DNA of 64,000 nt from a bacterium (GCA_030426085.1 JAUHYW010000032.1:1-64000); one strand, 5' to 3'. Counted from the first letter of the stretch, positions 47,399 through 56,937 are shown. Numbers and translations are program-made. The notes: a model not told the origin generated them from the sequence alone.

Positions 47399-47997
47399 GA
47401 AGCGTCGGCGTCCGCCAGCCGATCGGCCGGGGCGTGCAGGGTCTGGGAGCCGGGCTTCTTCTTCTGGGTCGGCGCGGGCGGGTTGAGCATCAGCCAGATG
47501 ACGGCGCCGAGCAGGGCCAGCGACGCGATCACCATGATGACCATCAGGAGCTGCGAGCTTTTGCCCTTCTTGTTGAGCGGCAGGCCGTCGCCGTCATCCG
47601 TGATGGGGGCCACGAGCAGGGTCTTCTCGACCTCCCGGCGCTTGGGCGGCGGCTTCCAGTTGTCGGCCCAGCTCTCGTCCTGCGTCGCGGACGGGGGCGG
47701 CGCAGCCGGAGGGGGCGGTGGCGGCGCGGCCTCGGCCGGTGGCGGTCGCCGCGGCGGGGGCGGGGGCGGCGGGGGCACCGCGGCCGGATCGAGCTGCACG
47801 TCCTCGGGGTCGGGGATGTCGGCGAACTGCGCCTGGAGCGAGCCGAGGTCGAAGACGATGCCGTCGGGCCCCGAGGGGTCGTCGGGCGCGGGGCGGGCGA
47901 ACCGGACCCCCTGCTGACGACAGTCGGGGGTCGAGCAGAGTTCGCCGGCCGGGCCGGGGCTGCCGCAGATGGGGCAGCGTTCGAGCAGTGAGGGCAT
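47338..47997 (-). CDS. Zinc-ribbon, Pro-rich, single-pass membrane protein
   Basis: 219 residues. The amino end is a zinc ribbon (RCPICGSPG...LCSTPDC). A linker has PDPEDVQLDPAAVPPP and a long Pro run, then a KKRREVEKTL-like basic patch. A membrane helix (LMVIMVIASLALLGAVIWLML) is followed by a Ser/Ala/Asp-rich periplasmic tail. The architecture suits a cytoplasmic sensor or adaptor. The 3' end overlaps the SUMF1-like gene by 61 bp on the opposite strand. I do not recognise the family. Confidence 0.72.
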   Translation of the reverse strand: MPSLLERCPICGSPGPAGELCSTPDCRQQGVRFARPAPDDPSGPDGIVFDLGSLQAQFADIPDPEDVQLDPAAVPPPPPPPPRRPPPAEAAPPPPPPAAPPPSATQDESWADNWKPPPKRREVEKTLLVAPITDDGDGLPLNKKGKSSQLLMVIMVIASLALLGAVIWLMLNPPAPTQKKKPGSQTLHAPADRLADADASQSRQQRNPTSSSANASASA

Positions 47998-48216
47998 CGC
48001 GATGCCTGAGTCGTCCGTCCGCCGTCAGGCTATCACCATCTGTCGAAGTTCGCCCCTTCGTGCGGGGTCGATCGCACCCGGTGGGGAACCGCAGCCGTCG
48101 ACGACTGACTGATTCGTGCGCTGCGCGCCGGGATCTGCGATACCGATCTCGGGGATTCAGATCGTCGACCGCGCCGATCCGTAGCGGGCGCACCACCGAC
48201 GACGGAAGGAGGATCG

Positions 48217-51200
48217 ATGAGTCGTCTGATGTTGGCCGCCTGCGCGGCGGCCCTCGCCCTGGGCTGCGCGCCCCGGGATCCGGATCGAGGGCAGGGGGCC
48301 GGCGCGGCCTCCGAGGGCAGCGAGGCGGCGGCCCAGATGGCGGCGAAGCCGCCGGTCGTCAAGCCCGATGTCGATCCCGACGCCCCGAAGAAGAAGACCA
48401 TCCGCCCGCCGGTGGCCGCCGAAGAGGCGCCGCCGGCCTCCCCCCGACTGGCCGATCTGCCGCCGGTCGCCGATCTCTCCCAGAAGATCGCCACCCACTT
48501 CGAAGGCAACGTCACCCGCCGGATCTACGTGCAGGTGGACAAGCCCCTCTACAAGCCGGGCGAGACCATCTGGATCAAGGGCTGGGATCTGAAGGCCCGC
48601 GATCTGGCGGGCCCCGATGGCGTCGAGGACGCGCTGTACGAGCTCGTCAGCCCCAAGGGCGCGGTGGTTCTGCGCAAGCGGGTGGCTCAGGCCAAGGGGC
48701 GGTCGACCAACGACTTCGTGCTGCCGGAGGGCGTGCAGGGCGGGATGTACGAGGTGCGGCTCCGGGCCCGCGACGGTGAGACCGCCGAGCGGGAGATCAT
48801 CGTCAGCACGTACGAGCCGCCCCGGGTGAAGAAGAAGCTGGAGTTCGTGCGCAAGGCGTACGGCGCGGGGGACGAGGTCACCGCCACCATCGAGATCAAG
48901 CGCCCGACGGGCGAGCCGCTCGGGGGCAAGACGCTGCGGGGGCTGGTCACGCTCGACGGGCAGCAGCTCCCCCCGGTGACCGTGACGACCAATGACGACG
49001 GCGGGGGCATGGTCCGCTTCCAACTGCCGGGCGAGATCGAGAAAGGCGACGCGCTGCTGACGGTGCTCGTCGAGGACGGCGGGGTCACCGAGTCCGTCAC
49101 CCGCCGGGTGCCGATCATCCTCAAGAAGCTGCAGTTCAGCGCCTTCCCCGAGGGCGGTGCGCTGGTCGAGGGGTTGCCCTCGCGGGTCTACTTCGAGGCG
49201 AAGAACACCATCGGCAAGCCGGCCGACGTGGCCGGGCGGGTCGTCGACGACCAGGGCAACGCCGTCGCGAAGTTCGAGAGCTACAAGAACGGCCTGGGGC
49301 GCTTCGAGTTCACCCCGTCGACCGGGCGCACCTACAAGATCGAGATCACCCGCCCGGTGGGCGTGACCGAGCAGTATCCGATGCCCGTCGCCGAGGAGAA
49401 GGGCTGCGTGCTGCGCACCTTCGACGATCTGGACGGGCAGGCCGAGGCGCTGCGGGCGGCGGTGCGCTGCGACAGCCCGCGCACCGTCATCGTGACCGGC
49501 ATGCTGCGCGATCGGCTGATCGACGCGGCGGCGGTGGCGGTGCCGGTCGACGCGCCGGCCGTGGTCTACCTGAAGAGCGAGGAGGCGGGGTTGAACGCGG
49601 CCCGGGGCGTGGCCCGGGTGACGGTGTTCGACGAGGCGCTGAAGCCGCTCGCCGAGCGGGTGGTCATGCGCAACCGGCGGGCGGGCTTGCAGGTGAAGAT
49701 CGCGCCCAGCGCCGATCGCTACGTGCCCCGGGCCCAGGCGGCGCTCGAGGTGACGACGACCGGCCCCGACGGCGCGCCGGTGCCCGCCGAGCTGGCCCTG
49801 TCGGTGGTCGACGACACGGTCATCAGCTTCGCCGACGACAAGAAGGGGCACATGCTGTCGCAGGTGCTCCTGCAGCCCGAGGTGCCGGGCAAGATCGAGG
49901 AGCCGAAGTTCTACTTCGACCTGAAGGAAGAGAAGTCGGCGGTGGCGATGGAGCTGCTCATGGGCACCCGCGGCTGGCGACGCTTCGACTGGCAGCGGGT
50001 GAAGAACCCCCCGCCGCCGCAGCCCGAGCTGAGCGCGCTGTTCGGCGACGCGGTGGGTGAGGGTGCGGGCTTCGGCGGGCTCGGGGTCCGCGGCGTCGGT
50101 CGGGGCGGCGGCGGTCGCGCCGTCGGCGGCATCGGCCTGGGTCGGATCGGGGTCAAGGGCCGCGGGGCCGGCCCCGGGGCGGCTCGCCGTCCGCGCCGGG
50201 CCCGGCCTCGTCCGGCGCCTCCGCCCGCGGCCGCGCCGGTCGCCGCGGCCGCCGCGCCGAAGCCCGACGGGGTGATGGCGAATCAGGCCCCGCCCCGGCC
50301 GGCGGCGAAGCCGATGCCCGCCGTGCCCCGACCGGCCGAAGATCCGGCCCCGATCATGGCCCGGCGCGAGGCGCCGCGGATGGAGGAGCAGGACGAGGCC
50401 GAGGCCGAGCCCCCGTTCGACCGGGCCGATCGCAAGCGGGCGCTCGACGATCTCGCCACCGGCGCCGACCGGGATTGGGCCGGCGCCGAGAAGGCGAAGG
50501 TGGCCGGCAACATCCGCGGGAACTCGGGCTGGGCCGCGCCCGTTGCGCCGATCCGGGTCTTCCCCGCGCCGGACTATCCGCTGGAGTACGACGGCCCCCG
50601 CACCGACTTCCGCGAGACCATCCACTGGGCCCCCACGGTGCGCACCGGCCCCGACGGCAAGGCGACCGTGACGTTCCACCTGAGTGACGCGATCACGTCG
50701 TTCCGGGTGTTCGCCGAGGGCGCCGGCGGCTCGATGGTCGGGCGGGCGGAGAAGGTCATCACCTCGAGCCTGCCGTTCAGCATGGCCATCAAGCTGCCGG
50801 TCGAGGTCAGCCAGGGCGATACGCTGGAGCTGCCGCTCATCCTGACCAACGAGCAGAAGAACGCCCTGCCGGTGTCACTGGCCAGTGACTTCGGGGAGGG
50901 GCTGACGCTGCAGAAGCCGGTGACGCTGTCCGAGCCGGCGCTGGCCCCCGAGGCCCGCCATAGCCTGTACTACCCGCTCGAGGTCACCGCCGTCCGGGGG
51001 CGGAGCGACGTGAAGCTCGCGGCCAACGCCGGCGGCCTGAAGGACGAGTTCGTGCGCCAGGTGCGCATCGAGCCGCTCGGCTTCCCCCAGCTCGCCGAGA
51101 GCGGGGGCACGCTGTCGAAGGACGGCCTGTCGATGAACTTCGACTTCTCGGCGGCGACGGCCGGCACCTTCGACGCGACCCTCAAGCTGTACCCGAGCCC

Positions 51201-52671
51201 CATCGCGACCATGACCGGCGGCCTCGCCGGCATCGTGCGCCAGCCGTCGGGCTGCTTCGAGCAGACGAGCAGCAGCAACTACCCCAACGTGATGGTGCTG
51301 CGCTACCTGCAAGCCAACGACGTCGCCGATCCGGCGCTGGTGGCCCGCACCAACGGCTTCATCGAGAAGGGCTACAACCGGCTGGTGGGCTACGAGACCA
51401 AGCAGAAGGGCTACGAGTGGTTCGGGTCGTCGCCGCCGCACGAGGCGCTGACGGCGTACGGCATCCTGCAGTTCCTCGACATGAAGCGGGTGTACGGCGG
51501 GGTCGACGACGCGATGATCACCCGCACGGTGAACTACCTCAAGGGCCGGCGGGACGGGAAGGGCGGCTTCCAGCGCAACGCGAAGGCGCTCGACAGCTTC
51601 GGGCGGGCCTCGCCCGAGGTGACCGACGCCTACATCACCTGGGCGGTCGCCGAGGCCGGGCTGGGCGCCGAGTTCGAGGCCGAGGTCGCCGCGCAGGCGA
51701 AGCGGGGCAATACGACGAAGGATGCCTACCTGCTGGGGCTGGCGGCCAATACGATGCTGGCGATGCCCGCCCGGGCGGACGCGGGCAAGGCGATGGCCGC
51801 CCGCCTCGCCGGGATGCAGGGCGCCGATGGGGCCTGGACCGGGGCCGACCACAGCATCACCCGGAGCAGCGGCAAGAACCTGCACATCGAGACGACGTCG
51901 CTGGCGATGCTGGCGTTGATGTCGGCCGGGGGCCACGAGGACGCGGTGCGCAAGGCGGTGGACTGGCTCAACCAGAACCGGGGCGGCTTCGGGCAGTGGG
52001 GCGCGACCCAGGCCACCGTGCTGGCGCTCGAGGCGATGACGACCTACGCCGAGAACAGCCGGGCGACGAAGGGCGCCGGCACCGTGTCGGTGGTGGTCGA
52101 CGGCAAAGTGGTCGCCAGCCGGGCGTACGCCGCCGGGCATCGGGATCCCATCGAGTTCGAGGATCTGGGGCGCTTCCTGACCCCGGCGAAGCACACCATC
52201 GAGCTGCGGCTCGACGGGGCCGACCGGCTGCCGTTCTCGATGGCGGTCGAGTACCGCGCCGAGAACCCGGAGAGCCACCCCGAGGCGGCGGTGGCGGTGA
52301 AGACGACCCTCGGTCGGGAGAGCGTGCCGGTGGGTGAGGCGGTGCGGCTGATGGCCGAGATCCGCAACGTGACCGATCAGGGGCAGCCGATGACGCTGGC
52401 CCGCGTCGGCTTCCCCGGCGGGTTGACCTACCAGACGTGGCAGCTCAAGGAGCTCAAGGAGAAGGGGGTCATCGCCTTCTACGAGACCCGCCCCCGGGAG
52501 GTCATCCTCTACTTCCGCGATCTGGCCCCCGGCGCGGTGAAGCAGGTGCCCATCGACCTCGTGGCTCAGGTGCCCGGGCGGTTCACCGGGCCGGCGTCTA
52601 CGGCCTACCTGTACTACACCGACGACAAGAAGCACTGGGCGCCCGGGCTGGTGGTGTCCGTCACGAGGTGA
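48217..52671 (+). CDS. Bacterial alpha-2-macroglobulin lipoprotein with thioester
   Basis: 1484 residues, lipobox ALALGC. MG-type domains begin IYVQVDKPLYKPGETIWIKG. The middle has GTRGWRRFDWQRVKN, then a Gly/Arg/Ala/Pro bait-like linker (~610-690). The A2M domain is IHWAPTVRTGPDGKATVTFH. The thioester Cys1013-Phe-Glu-Gln1016 (PSGCFEQTSSSNYPN) is intact, followed by an alpha-toroid (GGFQRNAKALDSFGRA, GQWGATQATVLALEAM) and a C-terminal receptor-like beta domain. These proteins trap proteases covalently in the periplasm. GGAGGATCG precedes the ATG. The usual PBP1c partner gene is not in the window. Confidence 0.96.
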   Translation: MSRLMLAACAAALALGCAPRDPDRGQGAGAASEGSEAAAQMAAKPPVVKPDVDPDAPKKKTIRPPVAAEEAPPASPRLADLPPVADLSQKIATHFEGNVTRRIYVQVDKPLYKPGETIWIKGWDLKARDLAGPDGVEDALYELVSPKGAVVLRKRVAQAKGRSTNDFVLPEGVQGGMYEVRLRARDGETAEREIIVSTYEPPRVKKKLEFVRKAYGAGDEVTATIEIKRPTGEPLGGKTLRGLVTLDGQQLPPVTVTTNDDGGGMVRFQLPGEIEKGDALLTVLVEDGGVTESVTRRVPIILKKLQFSAFPEGGALVEGLPSRVYFEAKNTIGKPADVAGRVVDDQGNAVAKFESYKNGLGRFEFTPSTGRTYKIEITRPVGVTEQYPMPVAEEKGCVLRTFDDLDGQAEALRAAVRCDSPRTVIVTGMLRDRLIDAAAVAVPVDAPAVVYLKSEEAGLNAARGVARVTVFDEALKPLAERVVMRNRRAGLQVKIAPSADRYVPRAQAALEVTTTGPDGAPVPAELALSVVDDTVISFADDKKGHMLSQVLLQPEVPGKIEEPKFYFDLKEEKSAVAMELLMGTRGWRRFDWQRVKNPPPPQPELSALFGDAVGEGAGFGGLGVRGVGRGGGGRAVGGIGLGRIGVKGRGAGPGAARRPRRARPRPAPPPAAAPVAAAAAPKPDGVMANQAPPRPAAKPMPAVPRPAEDPAPIMARREAPRMEEQDEAEAEPPFDRADRKRALDDLATGADRDWAGAEKAKVAGNIRGNSGWAAPVAPIRVFPAPDYPLEYDGPRTDFRETIHWAPTVRTGPDGKATVTFHLSDAITSFRVFAEGAGGSMVGRAEKVITSSLPFSMAIKLPVEVSQGDTLELPLILTNEQKNALPVSLASDFGEGLTLQKPVTLSEPALAPEARHSLYYPLEVTAVRGRSDVKLAANAGGLKDEFVRQVRIEPLGFPQLAESGGTLSKDGLSMNFDFSAATAGTFDATLKLYPSPIATMTGGLAGIVRQPSGCFEQTSSSNYPNVMVLRYLQANDVADPALVARTNGFIEKGYNRLVGYETKQKGYEWFGSSPPHEALTAYGILQFLDMKRVYGGVDDAMITRTVNYLKGRRDGKGGFQRNAKALDSFGRASPEVTDAYITWAVAEAGLGAEFEAEVAAQAKRGNTTKDAYLLGLAANTMLAMPARADAGKAMAARLAGMQGADGAWTGADHSITRSSGKNLHIETTSLAMLALMSAGGHEDAVRKAVDWLNQNRGGFGQWGATQATVLALEAMTTYAENSRATKGAGTVSVVVDGKVVASRAYAAGHRDPIEFEDLGRFLTPAKHTIELRLDGADRLPFSMAVEYRAENPESHPEAAVAVKTTLGRESVPVGEAVRLMAEIRNVTDQGQPMTLARVGFPGGLTYQTWQLKELKEKGVIAFYETRPREVILYFRDLAPGAVKQVPIDLVAQVPGRFTGPASTAYLYYTDDKKHWAPGLVVSVTR

Positions 52672-52775
52672 GCGTATCCCCCGGGTATGCCACTACGGCT
52701 ATTGACGGGAGGGGCGGTGCCTGCCACCGTGGCCATCGAGCGAAAGCTCGGAGACCAACCTGCCACGGAGATATC

Positions 52776-53099
52776 ATGGCACACGTCGTCATTGGCAATT
52801 GCCAACGATGCAAGTTCACCGACTGCGTCCTCGTCTGCCCGGTCGATTGCTTCTACGAGTTCGGTGACATGCTCATCATCGACCCCGAGGAGTGCATCGA
52901 CTGCTCGGCCTGCGTCGCGGAGTGCCCCGTCGAGGCCATCTACTGCGAAGACGAGGTACCTGAGTCCGAAGTCCTGTGGATCGAGCTCAACGCGGCCCGA
53001 GCCGAGGAGGTCCGCGAGCGAGGGGACGAGCCGATCGTGGACCAGCAAGAGCCGATGCCCGGCGCCGAGGAGCGCAGGGCGCAACTCGGCTTCCTCTGA
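52776..53099 (+). CDS. fdxA: 7Fe ferredoxin [3Fe-4S][4Fe-4S], FdxA
   Basis: 107 residues. The amino half has NCQRCKFTDCVLVCPVDCFY and the second cluster CIDCSACVAECPVEAI, the FdxA pattern, with the helical tail ESEVLWIELNAARAEEV usual in Azotobacter-type ferredoxin I. It carries electrons in the cytoplasm at low potential. The ATG at 52776 is the only in-frame start that gives the family's MxxVVxxNC beginning; the longer frame upstream is not coding-like. It lies 30 bp before the 99-residue gene. Confidence 0.97.
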   Translation: MAHVVIGNCQRCKFTDCVLVCPVDCFYEFGDMLIIDPEECIDCSACVAECPVEAIYCEDEVPESEVLWIELNAARAEEVRERGDEPIVDQQEPMPGAEERRAQLGFL

Positions 53100-53129
53100 T
53101 CCGGCGTTCCCGAACCTCAGGAGGTCACC

Positions 53130-53429
53130 ATGTCCCAGCCCGACTTCGCCAGTACTCGAGCGTTCATCGAGGGCGAGATCCAGAAGTACCTGCCGCACGT
53201 CGGCGGCAAGAGCGAGATCACCGACAAGTTCCTCAAGGCCAAGATCATCGCGCTCATCGAGGCCCTCGAAGGCATCAACGAGTACGGCGACGATCTCGCG
53301 GCCTACGGTCAGCACGTCAAGCGGCTGCACCGGGCCAACCAGGGGGCCGCCGACGGCCTGCACGACGTGCTCGTGGAGCTCAGCGTGCGCCATCGGCACA
53401 ACGGAAAGCAGTACCCCGAGGCCGACTGA
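53130..53429 (+). CDS. Unrecognised 99-residue helical protein
   Basis: A small soluble protein with a clear AGGAGGTCACC ribosome site. Helices are FIEGEIQKYLPHV, DKFLKAKIIALIEALEGI and DDLAAYGQHVKRLHRANQGA. Charges alternate in an amphipathic way. No signal, Cys or known motif. It follows FdxA and precedes the ATPase gene, possibly co-transcribed. No function can be assigned. Confidence 0.7.
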   Translation: MSQPDFASTRAFIEGEIQKYLPHVGGKSEITDKFLKAKIIALIEALEGINEYGDDLAAYGQHVKRLHRANQGAADGLHDVLVELSVRHRHNGKQYPEAD

Positions 53430-53493
53430 CCTCGCCCGCCTTTCATCCCCGGCCGGGGGGTGTCATGATCGGCCCCGTGCTCTGGAGGGGCCG

Positions 53494-54591
53494 ATGATCC
53501 GTTCCGCACATATCCGCGGCTTCAAGTCGCTGCTCGACGTCAAGCTCGACCTCGCCCGGTTCAACGTCTTCGTCGGCCCCGGCGGGGCGGGCAAGACCAA
53601 CCTGCTCGAGGCGATCGGGCTCGCCGCCGACGCGACCCACCCCGAGGGGGTCAAGGAGATCCGGCTGTGGCGGCGTGGGGTGCGCCCCGGGGCGCCGTCG
53701 CGCTACCTGGCCGGGTTCTCCGACCGGGGGTCGGGCGCGGTGTGGATCGCGCTGGCCGACGAGGACGGCAACAAGCGCACCCTCGCCATCAAGCCCGATC
53801 AGGACGACCCCAAGCTGTGGAGCGTGCGGGACAAGGTCGAGCCGCTGCCCGACGGGGCGGCCGATCGCGGAGAGCGGCCGCCCCCGCTGGAGCCGGAGCT
53901 GTCCCACTTCGGGGTCTACGCGCTGTCGACGCCCATCCTCCAGGGGGCCTACCCCGATCCGATGGGCGGGGCCCCGCTGGGCTACTCGGGCGGGGGGCTG
54001 GCCGACGCGGTGCCCGAGGTGCTCGCCGGCCCCGAGGGGCGCCGGCTGACAGCGCTGCTCGAAGAGGTCATCCCCTGGACCGACCGGCCGACCCTGGCCA
54101 CGCCCCGCGAGACCCACCTGTCGATGGTGGTGCCGACCAAGCGCCACGTCCTCGCCCTGCACGACCGGCGGCTGGCCCCGAGCCACAACGCCCTGTCGGC
54201 CTTCGACGCGCCCGAGAGCGCGCTGCACACGCTGTTTCTGACCACGCTGCTGCTGCACCCCGACGCGCCGCCGGTGGTGGCGATCGACAGCGCCGATCAG
54301 GCCCTCGACGCCCCGCTGGCCAAGCAGGTGGTCGACGAGTTGCAAGCCCTCGTCCTGCGCGACGAGAGCCGGCCGCAGGTCCTGATGACGCTGCGCCACG
54401 CGGCCGGGCTCGACGCCCTGGCGCTCGAGGACGAGCGGGTGCGGCTGTTCGAGGTCGAGCGGCTGCCTCGGGGCGACACGGTGGTGCGGCGGGTGACCAA
54501 GAAAGACGCCGACGCGCTGCGGGCCACCGGTGACGCGCTGTCGTCGGTGTGGACCCGGGAGGGCTCGATCAACTACCGCCCGGGGAGCTGA
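53494..54591 (+). CDS. AAA-type (SMC-like) ATPase, COG4637-like
   Basis: 365 residues. Walker A GPGGAGKT is at residues 28-35 after the FKSLLDVKLDLARFNVFV start typical of RecF/OLD/AAA_21 ATPases. The Walker B-like run is PPVVAIDSADQALDAP, where Ser replaces the usual Glu; relatives often read IDN.DQALNP, so this is family-like, not damage. FDAPESALHTLFL and VLMTLRHAAGLDAL fit the sensor region. GGAGGGGCCG precedes the ATG. No toprim or nuclease domain is fused. Role unknown. Confidence 0.85.
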   Translation: MIRSAHIRGFKSLLDVKLDLARFNVFVGPGGAGKTNLLEAIGLAADATHPEGVKEIRLWRRGVRPGAPSRYLAGFSDRGSGAVWIALADEDGNKRTLAIKPDQDDPKLWSVRDKVEPLPDGAADRGERPPPLEPELSHFGVYALSTPILQGAYPDPMGGAPLGYSGGGLADAVPEVLAGPEGRRLTALLEEVIPWTDRPTLATPRETHLSMVVPTKRHVLALHDRRLAPSHNALSAFDAPESALHTLFLTTLLLHPDAPPVVAIDSADQALDAPLAKQVVDELQALVLRDESRPQVLMTLRHAAGLDALALEDERVRLFEVERLPRGDTVVRRVTKKDADALRATGDALSSVWTREGSINYRPGS

Positions 54592-54595
54592 GGCT

Positions 54596-54820
54596 CCGTC
54601 AGGAAATGACTCGGGCTGCGGCCGCGATCTCGACCCCTATTCGCCGCTTTCCTCCTCGCCTGGTCTCCGCGCTGCGCGCCTCGACCCGGGCCTACGCCCC
54701 GTCGGGTCGTGGGCTTGGCCCCCTCGCCGCACCTCTGGTTCGACTGCGTCGCCGGCTGCGGGGGCGCTGGCGACTGGGGGCCGACCTCACGCCCTCGCTG
54801 TCCGAGTAATTTCCTTCCGG
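54596..54820. repeat. 225-bp inverted-repeat-flanked element, MITE-like
   Basis: CCGTCAGGAAATGACTCGG (54596-54614) and CCGAGTAATTTCCTTCCGG (54802-54820) are imperfect inverted repeats (16 of 19 match). They enclose 187 bp without a coding frame, lying between two convergent genes. Either a small non-autonomous element or a long hairpin. No second copy was seen in the window; no target duplication was seen. Confidence 0.45.
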
Positions 54821-54842
54821 ACCCTGAGAGCGCCGGGCGGGC

Positions 54843-56288
54843 TCACCCGTCGAGCGCGGTGATCCACTCGGGCAGGCCGGCCCGCTTCGCCAGGGCCCGC
54901 AGCCGGCCGTCGGCCTCGGCCCGGGCCTCGCGCCACTCGTCGCTGCTCAGCAGGCTCTCGCGCACCGCGCCCCGCTCGCCGATCCACGCGCCGTTGACCA
55001 TCAGCCCCCACGGGGTGCTGATGTCGCCCATCGTCAGCGCCCGCACCGGCGACGTGCGCGGCCACCACGCCGGATGGCGGGCGTCCCAGATGCAGATATT
55101 GGCCCGCGCGCCGGCGACGAGGCGTCCCACGTCCAGCCGGGGGTGCAGCCCGCCGGGGACCCGCCACACCGTGTCGAGCAGCGTGCGGGGATCGGCGAGC
55201 GCCTGCTGCTCGTCGCGCCGCTTGCGCCGCAGCACGTCGAGCGCCCGGGCCTGGGACAGATCGCCGCTCGACCGGAAACGCTGCCCGGCAGACGACGGCG
55301 CGACGGCGAAGGCCCGGCCCGACGCCAGCAGGCGCAGCTCCTGCTGAACGCTCATCGAGTCGTTGCTCGCGCCGCAGTCCGTGCCCACCACGAACGGGAT
55401 GCCCGCCTTCCACCAGCCCTCGACTGCCGCCGGGAAGCCGAACTGGAGCTGGGAGAAGGGGCAGTAGCACAGGACGTTGGTCCCTGGGCGCAGCCGGCCG
55501 AGATCCGCCTCGGTCACGTAGAGGCCGTGCACCAGCAGCATGCCGGCTCCGGCCTTCAGCACGCCGAGGCTGGCGAGCCAGTCGACCGGGCTGCTGCCGT
55601 GGCGATCGAGGCTTCGCCGATACTCTTCGATGGACTGCGCGACGTGGGCGTGGATCGGCAGGTGGTGGTCGTCGGCGAGCTGCGCCAGCCGGGTCCACAG
55701 CGCCTCGCTCACCGTGTCGGTCGCGTGAGGCCCGCAGGCGGCGACGATGCCCGCCTCGGCCAGCCCCGCGTCGGTTGCGATCGCCACCGTGGCGTCCAGC
55801 GCCGCCTCGAGCCGGGGCACGCCGGGCCCGGCCAGATCCTGGAGGGTGGGGGCGACCACGCCCGTCAGGCCCATGTCGACCATGCCCTCGGCGACCGCCT
55901 CGGCGAAGTAGTAGTGGTCCCAGACCGCGCCGACCCCGGCCAGCAGGCTCTCGGCGGCGCCCATGCGGGTGAAGGCCCGCACGTCCTCGGCGGTGAGCTC
56001 GGCCTCGATGCGGAAGTAGAGGTCTTCGATGATGTTGCCGGCCATGGCGTCCAGCCCGACGCCCCGCATGGCCGACATCGCCAGGTGGGTGTGCCCGTTG
56101 ACGAAGGCCGGAGTGACGAGGTGGTCGCCGACGTCGACGACGACGTCGTCGGGTCCGGGGGTCGGAGGCGGATCACCCGGCAGGCTCACGCTGGCGATGC
56201 GGGGGCCGCGCACCGCGATGGTCGCGGGCGTCGGCGTCAGGTGGCGACTGCCGAGCACCGCCCGGCGGGTCTTGATCCAGGTCACCAT
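54843..56288 (-). CDS. Amidohydrolase, TRZ/ATZ/guanine-deaminase-like
   Basis: 481 residues, cytoplasmic. Metal-binding HxH (His66, His68 in NGHTHLA), HAHVAQ (His213, His215), His254 (LLVHGLYV) and Asp304 (GTDCGASND) give the full mononuclear amidohydrolase site. DPRTLLDTVWRVPGGLHPRLDVGRLVAGARANICIWD closes the composite beta domain. Relatives deaminate purines, SAH, cytosine or triazines. The exact substrate is unknown. It converges on the ATPase gene across the inverted-repeat element. Confidence 0.93.
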   Translation of the reverse strand: MVTWIKTRRAVLGSRHLTPTPATIAVRGPRIASVSLPGDPPPTPGPDDVVVDVGDHLVTPAFVNGHTHLAMSAMRGVGLDAMAGNIIEDLYFRIEAELTAEDVRAFTRMGAAESLLAGVGAVWDHYYFAEAVAEGMVDMGLTGVVAPTLQDLAGPGVPRLEAALDATVAIATDAGLAEAGIVAACGPHATDTVSEALWTRLAQLADDHHLPIHAHVAQSIEEYRRSLDRHGSSPVDWLASLGVLKAGAGMLLVHGLYVTEADLGRLRPGTNVLCYCPFSQLQFGFPAAVEGWWKAGIPFVVGTDCGASNDSMSVQQELRLLASGRAFAVAPSSAGQRFRSSGDLSQARALDVLRRKRRDEQQALADPRTLLDTVWRVPGGLHPRLDVGRLVAGARANICIWDARHPAWWPRTSPVRALTMGDISTPWGLMVNGAWIGERGAVRESLLSSDEWREARAEADGRLRALAKRAGLPEWITALDG

Positions 56289-56364
56289 CGGTCGACTCCG
56301 GGCGCTCGGGGCGTGTCAGAGTACATCTCGAGCCTGCCGACTCGACGTCGAGCCCCCCAAGGGC

Positions 56365-56892
56365 CTACCCCGAGCATCGCCGACGCAGGCCGTCGAGGTC
56401 GAGGACGTCGGGATCATCGGCGGACATCGCCACGTAGTCGAACAGGTTGAAGCCGTCGCCGATGGCGGGCCAGGGGGGCGGCGGCGCGCGCCAGGCGTCG
56501 CCCTCGCGCATGTGTCGCCGGTCGGTGCACAGGTCGCGGATATAGGCCGCGCCGTCGACCACCCGAAAGCAGGGGTCGAACGCCGGGTCGACCCGACCGA
56601 CGTGGGGGAAGCTCACGTCGAGCCAGCGGGCGAGGGGCAGGGGACTGCCGGCGAGGCAGTCGGGATCATGGACCCGCCACGCCCCGCCCCGCGCGGCGAG
56701 GGCGACGACGTGGTAATCCCAGACCACGTACCGTCGGGGCGCGCCCGCTCGCTGGCCGAAGACGACCACCCGCTGATCGGGGTTGCTGACGAAGACCGCC
56801 GCCCGCGGGGCATCGAGGTGCCGGCACAGATGCCATACGTTCTCTTCGCAGTAGTAGGGCTGGTACGGAATCGTCGCGGGATCGTCAGCCAT
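56365..56892 (-). CDS. Protein N-terminal glutamine amidohydrolase (WDYHV/NTAQ1 family)
   Basis: 175 residues. The catalytic triad of NTAQ1 is present: Cys15 in YYCEENVW, His61 in VVWDYHVV and Asp76 in RVHDPD. The end shows DRRHM, WRAPPPPWPAI and NLFDYVAM, matching the human enzyme in order. The enzyme turns N-terminal Gln of proteins into Glu, the first step of the Gln/N-degron route. In bacteria, a leucyltransferase (Bpt type) and ClpS could then act; neither gene is in the window. It lies 76 bp after the amidohydrolase's start and 45 bp from the AraC gene. Confidence 0.93.
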   Translation of the reverse strand: MADDPATIPYQPYYCEENVWHLCRHLDAPRAAVFVSNPDQRVVVFGQRAGAPRRYVVWDYHVVALAARGGAWRVHDPDCLAGSPLPLARWLDVSFPHVGRVDPAFDPCFRVVDGAAYIRDLCTDRRHMREGDAWRAPPPPWPAIGDGFNLFDYVAMSADDPDVLDLDGLRRRCSG

Positions 56893-56937
56893 GAGCAGCG
56901 CCTACGATGAATCCCTCAATGGGCGAGCACCCCATCG

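Noticed and set aside
52702-52707. TTGACG upstream of fdxA
   Set aside because: No -10 at a suitable distance.
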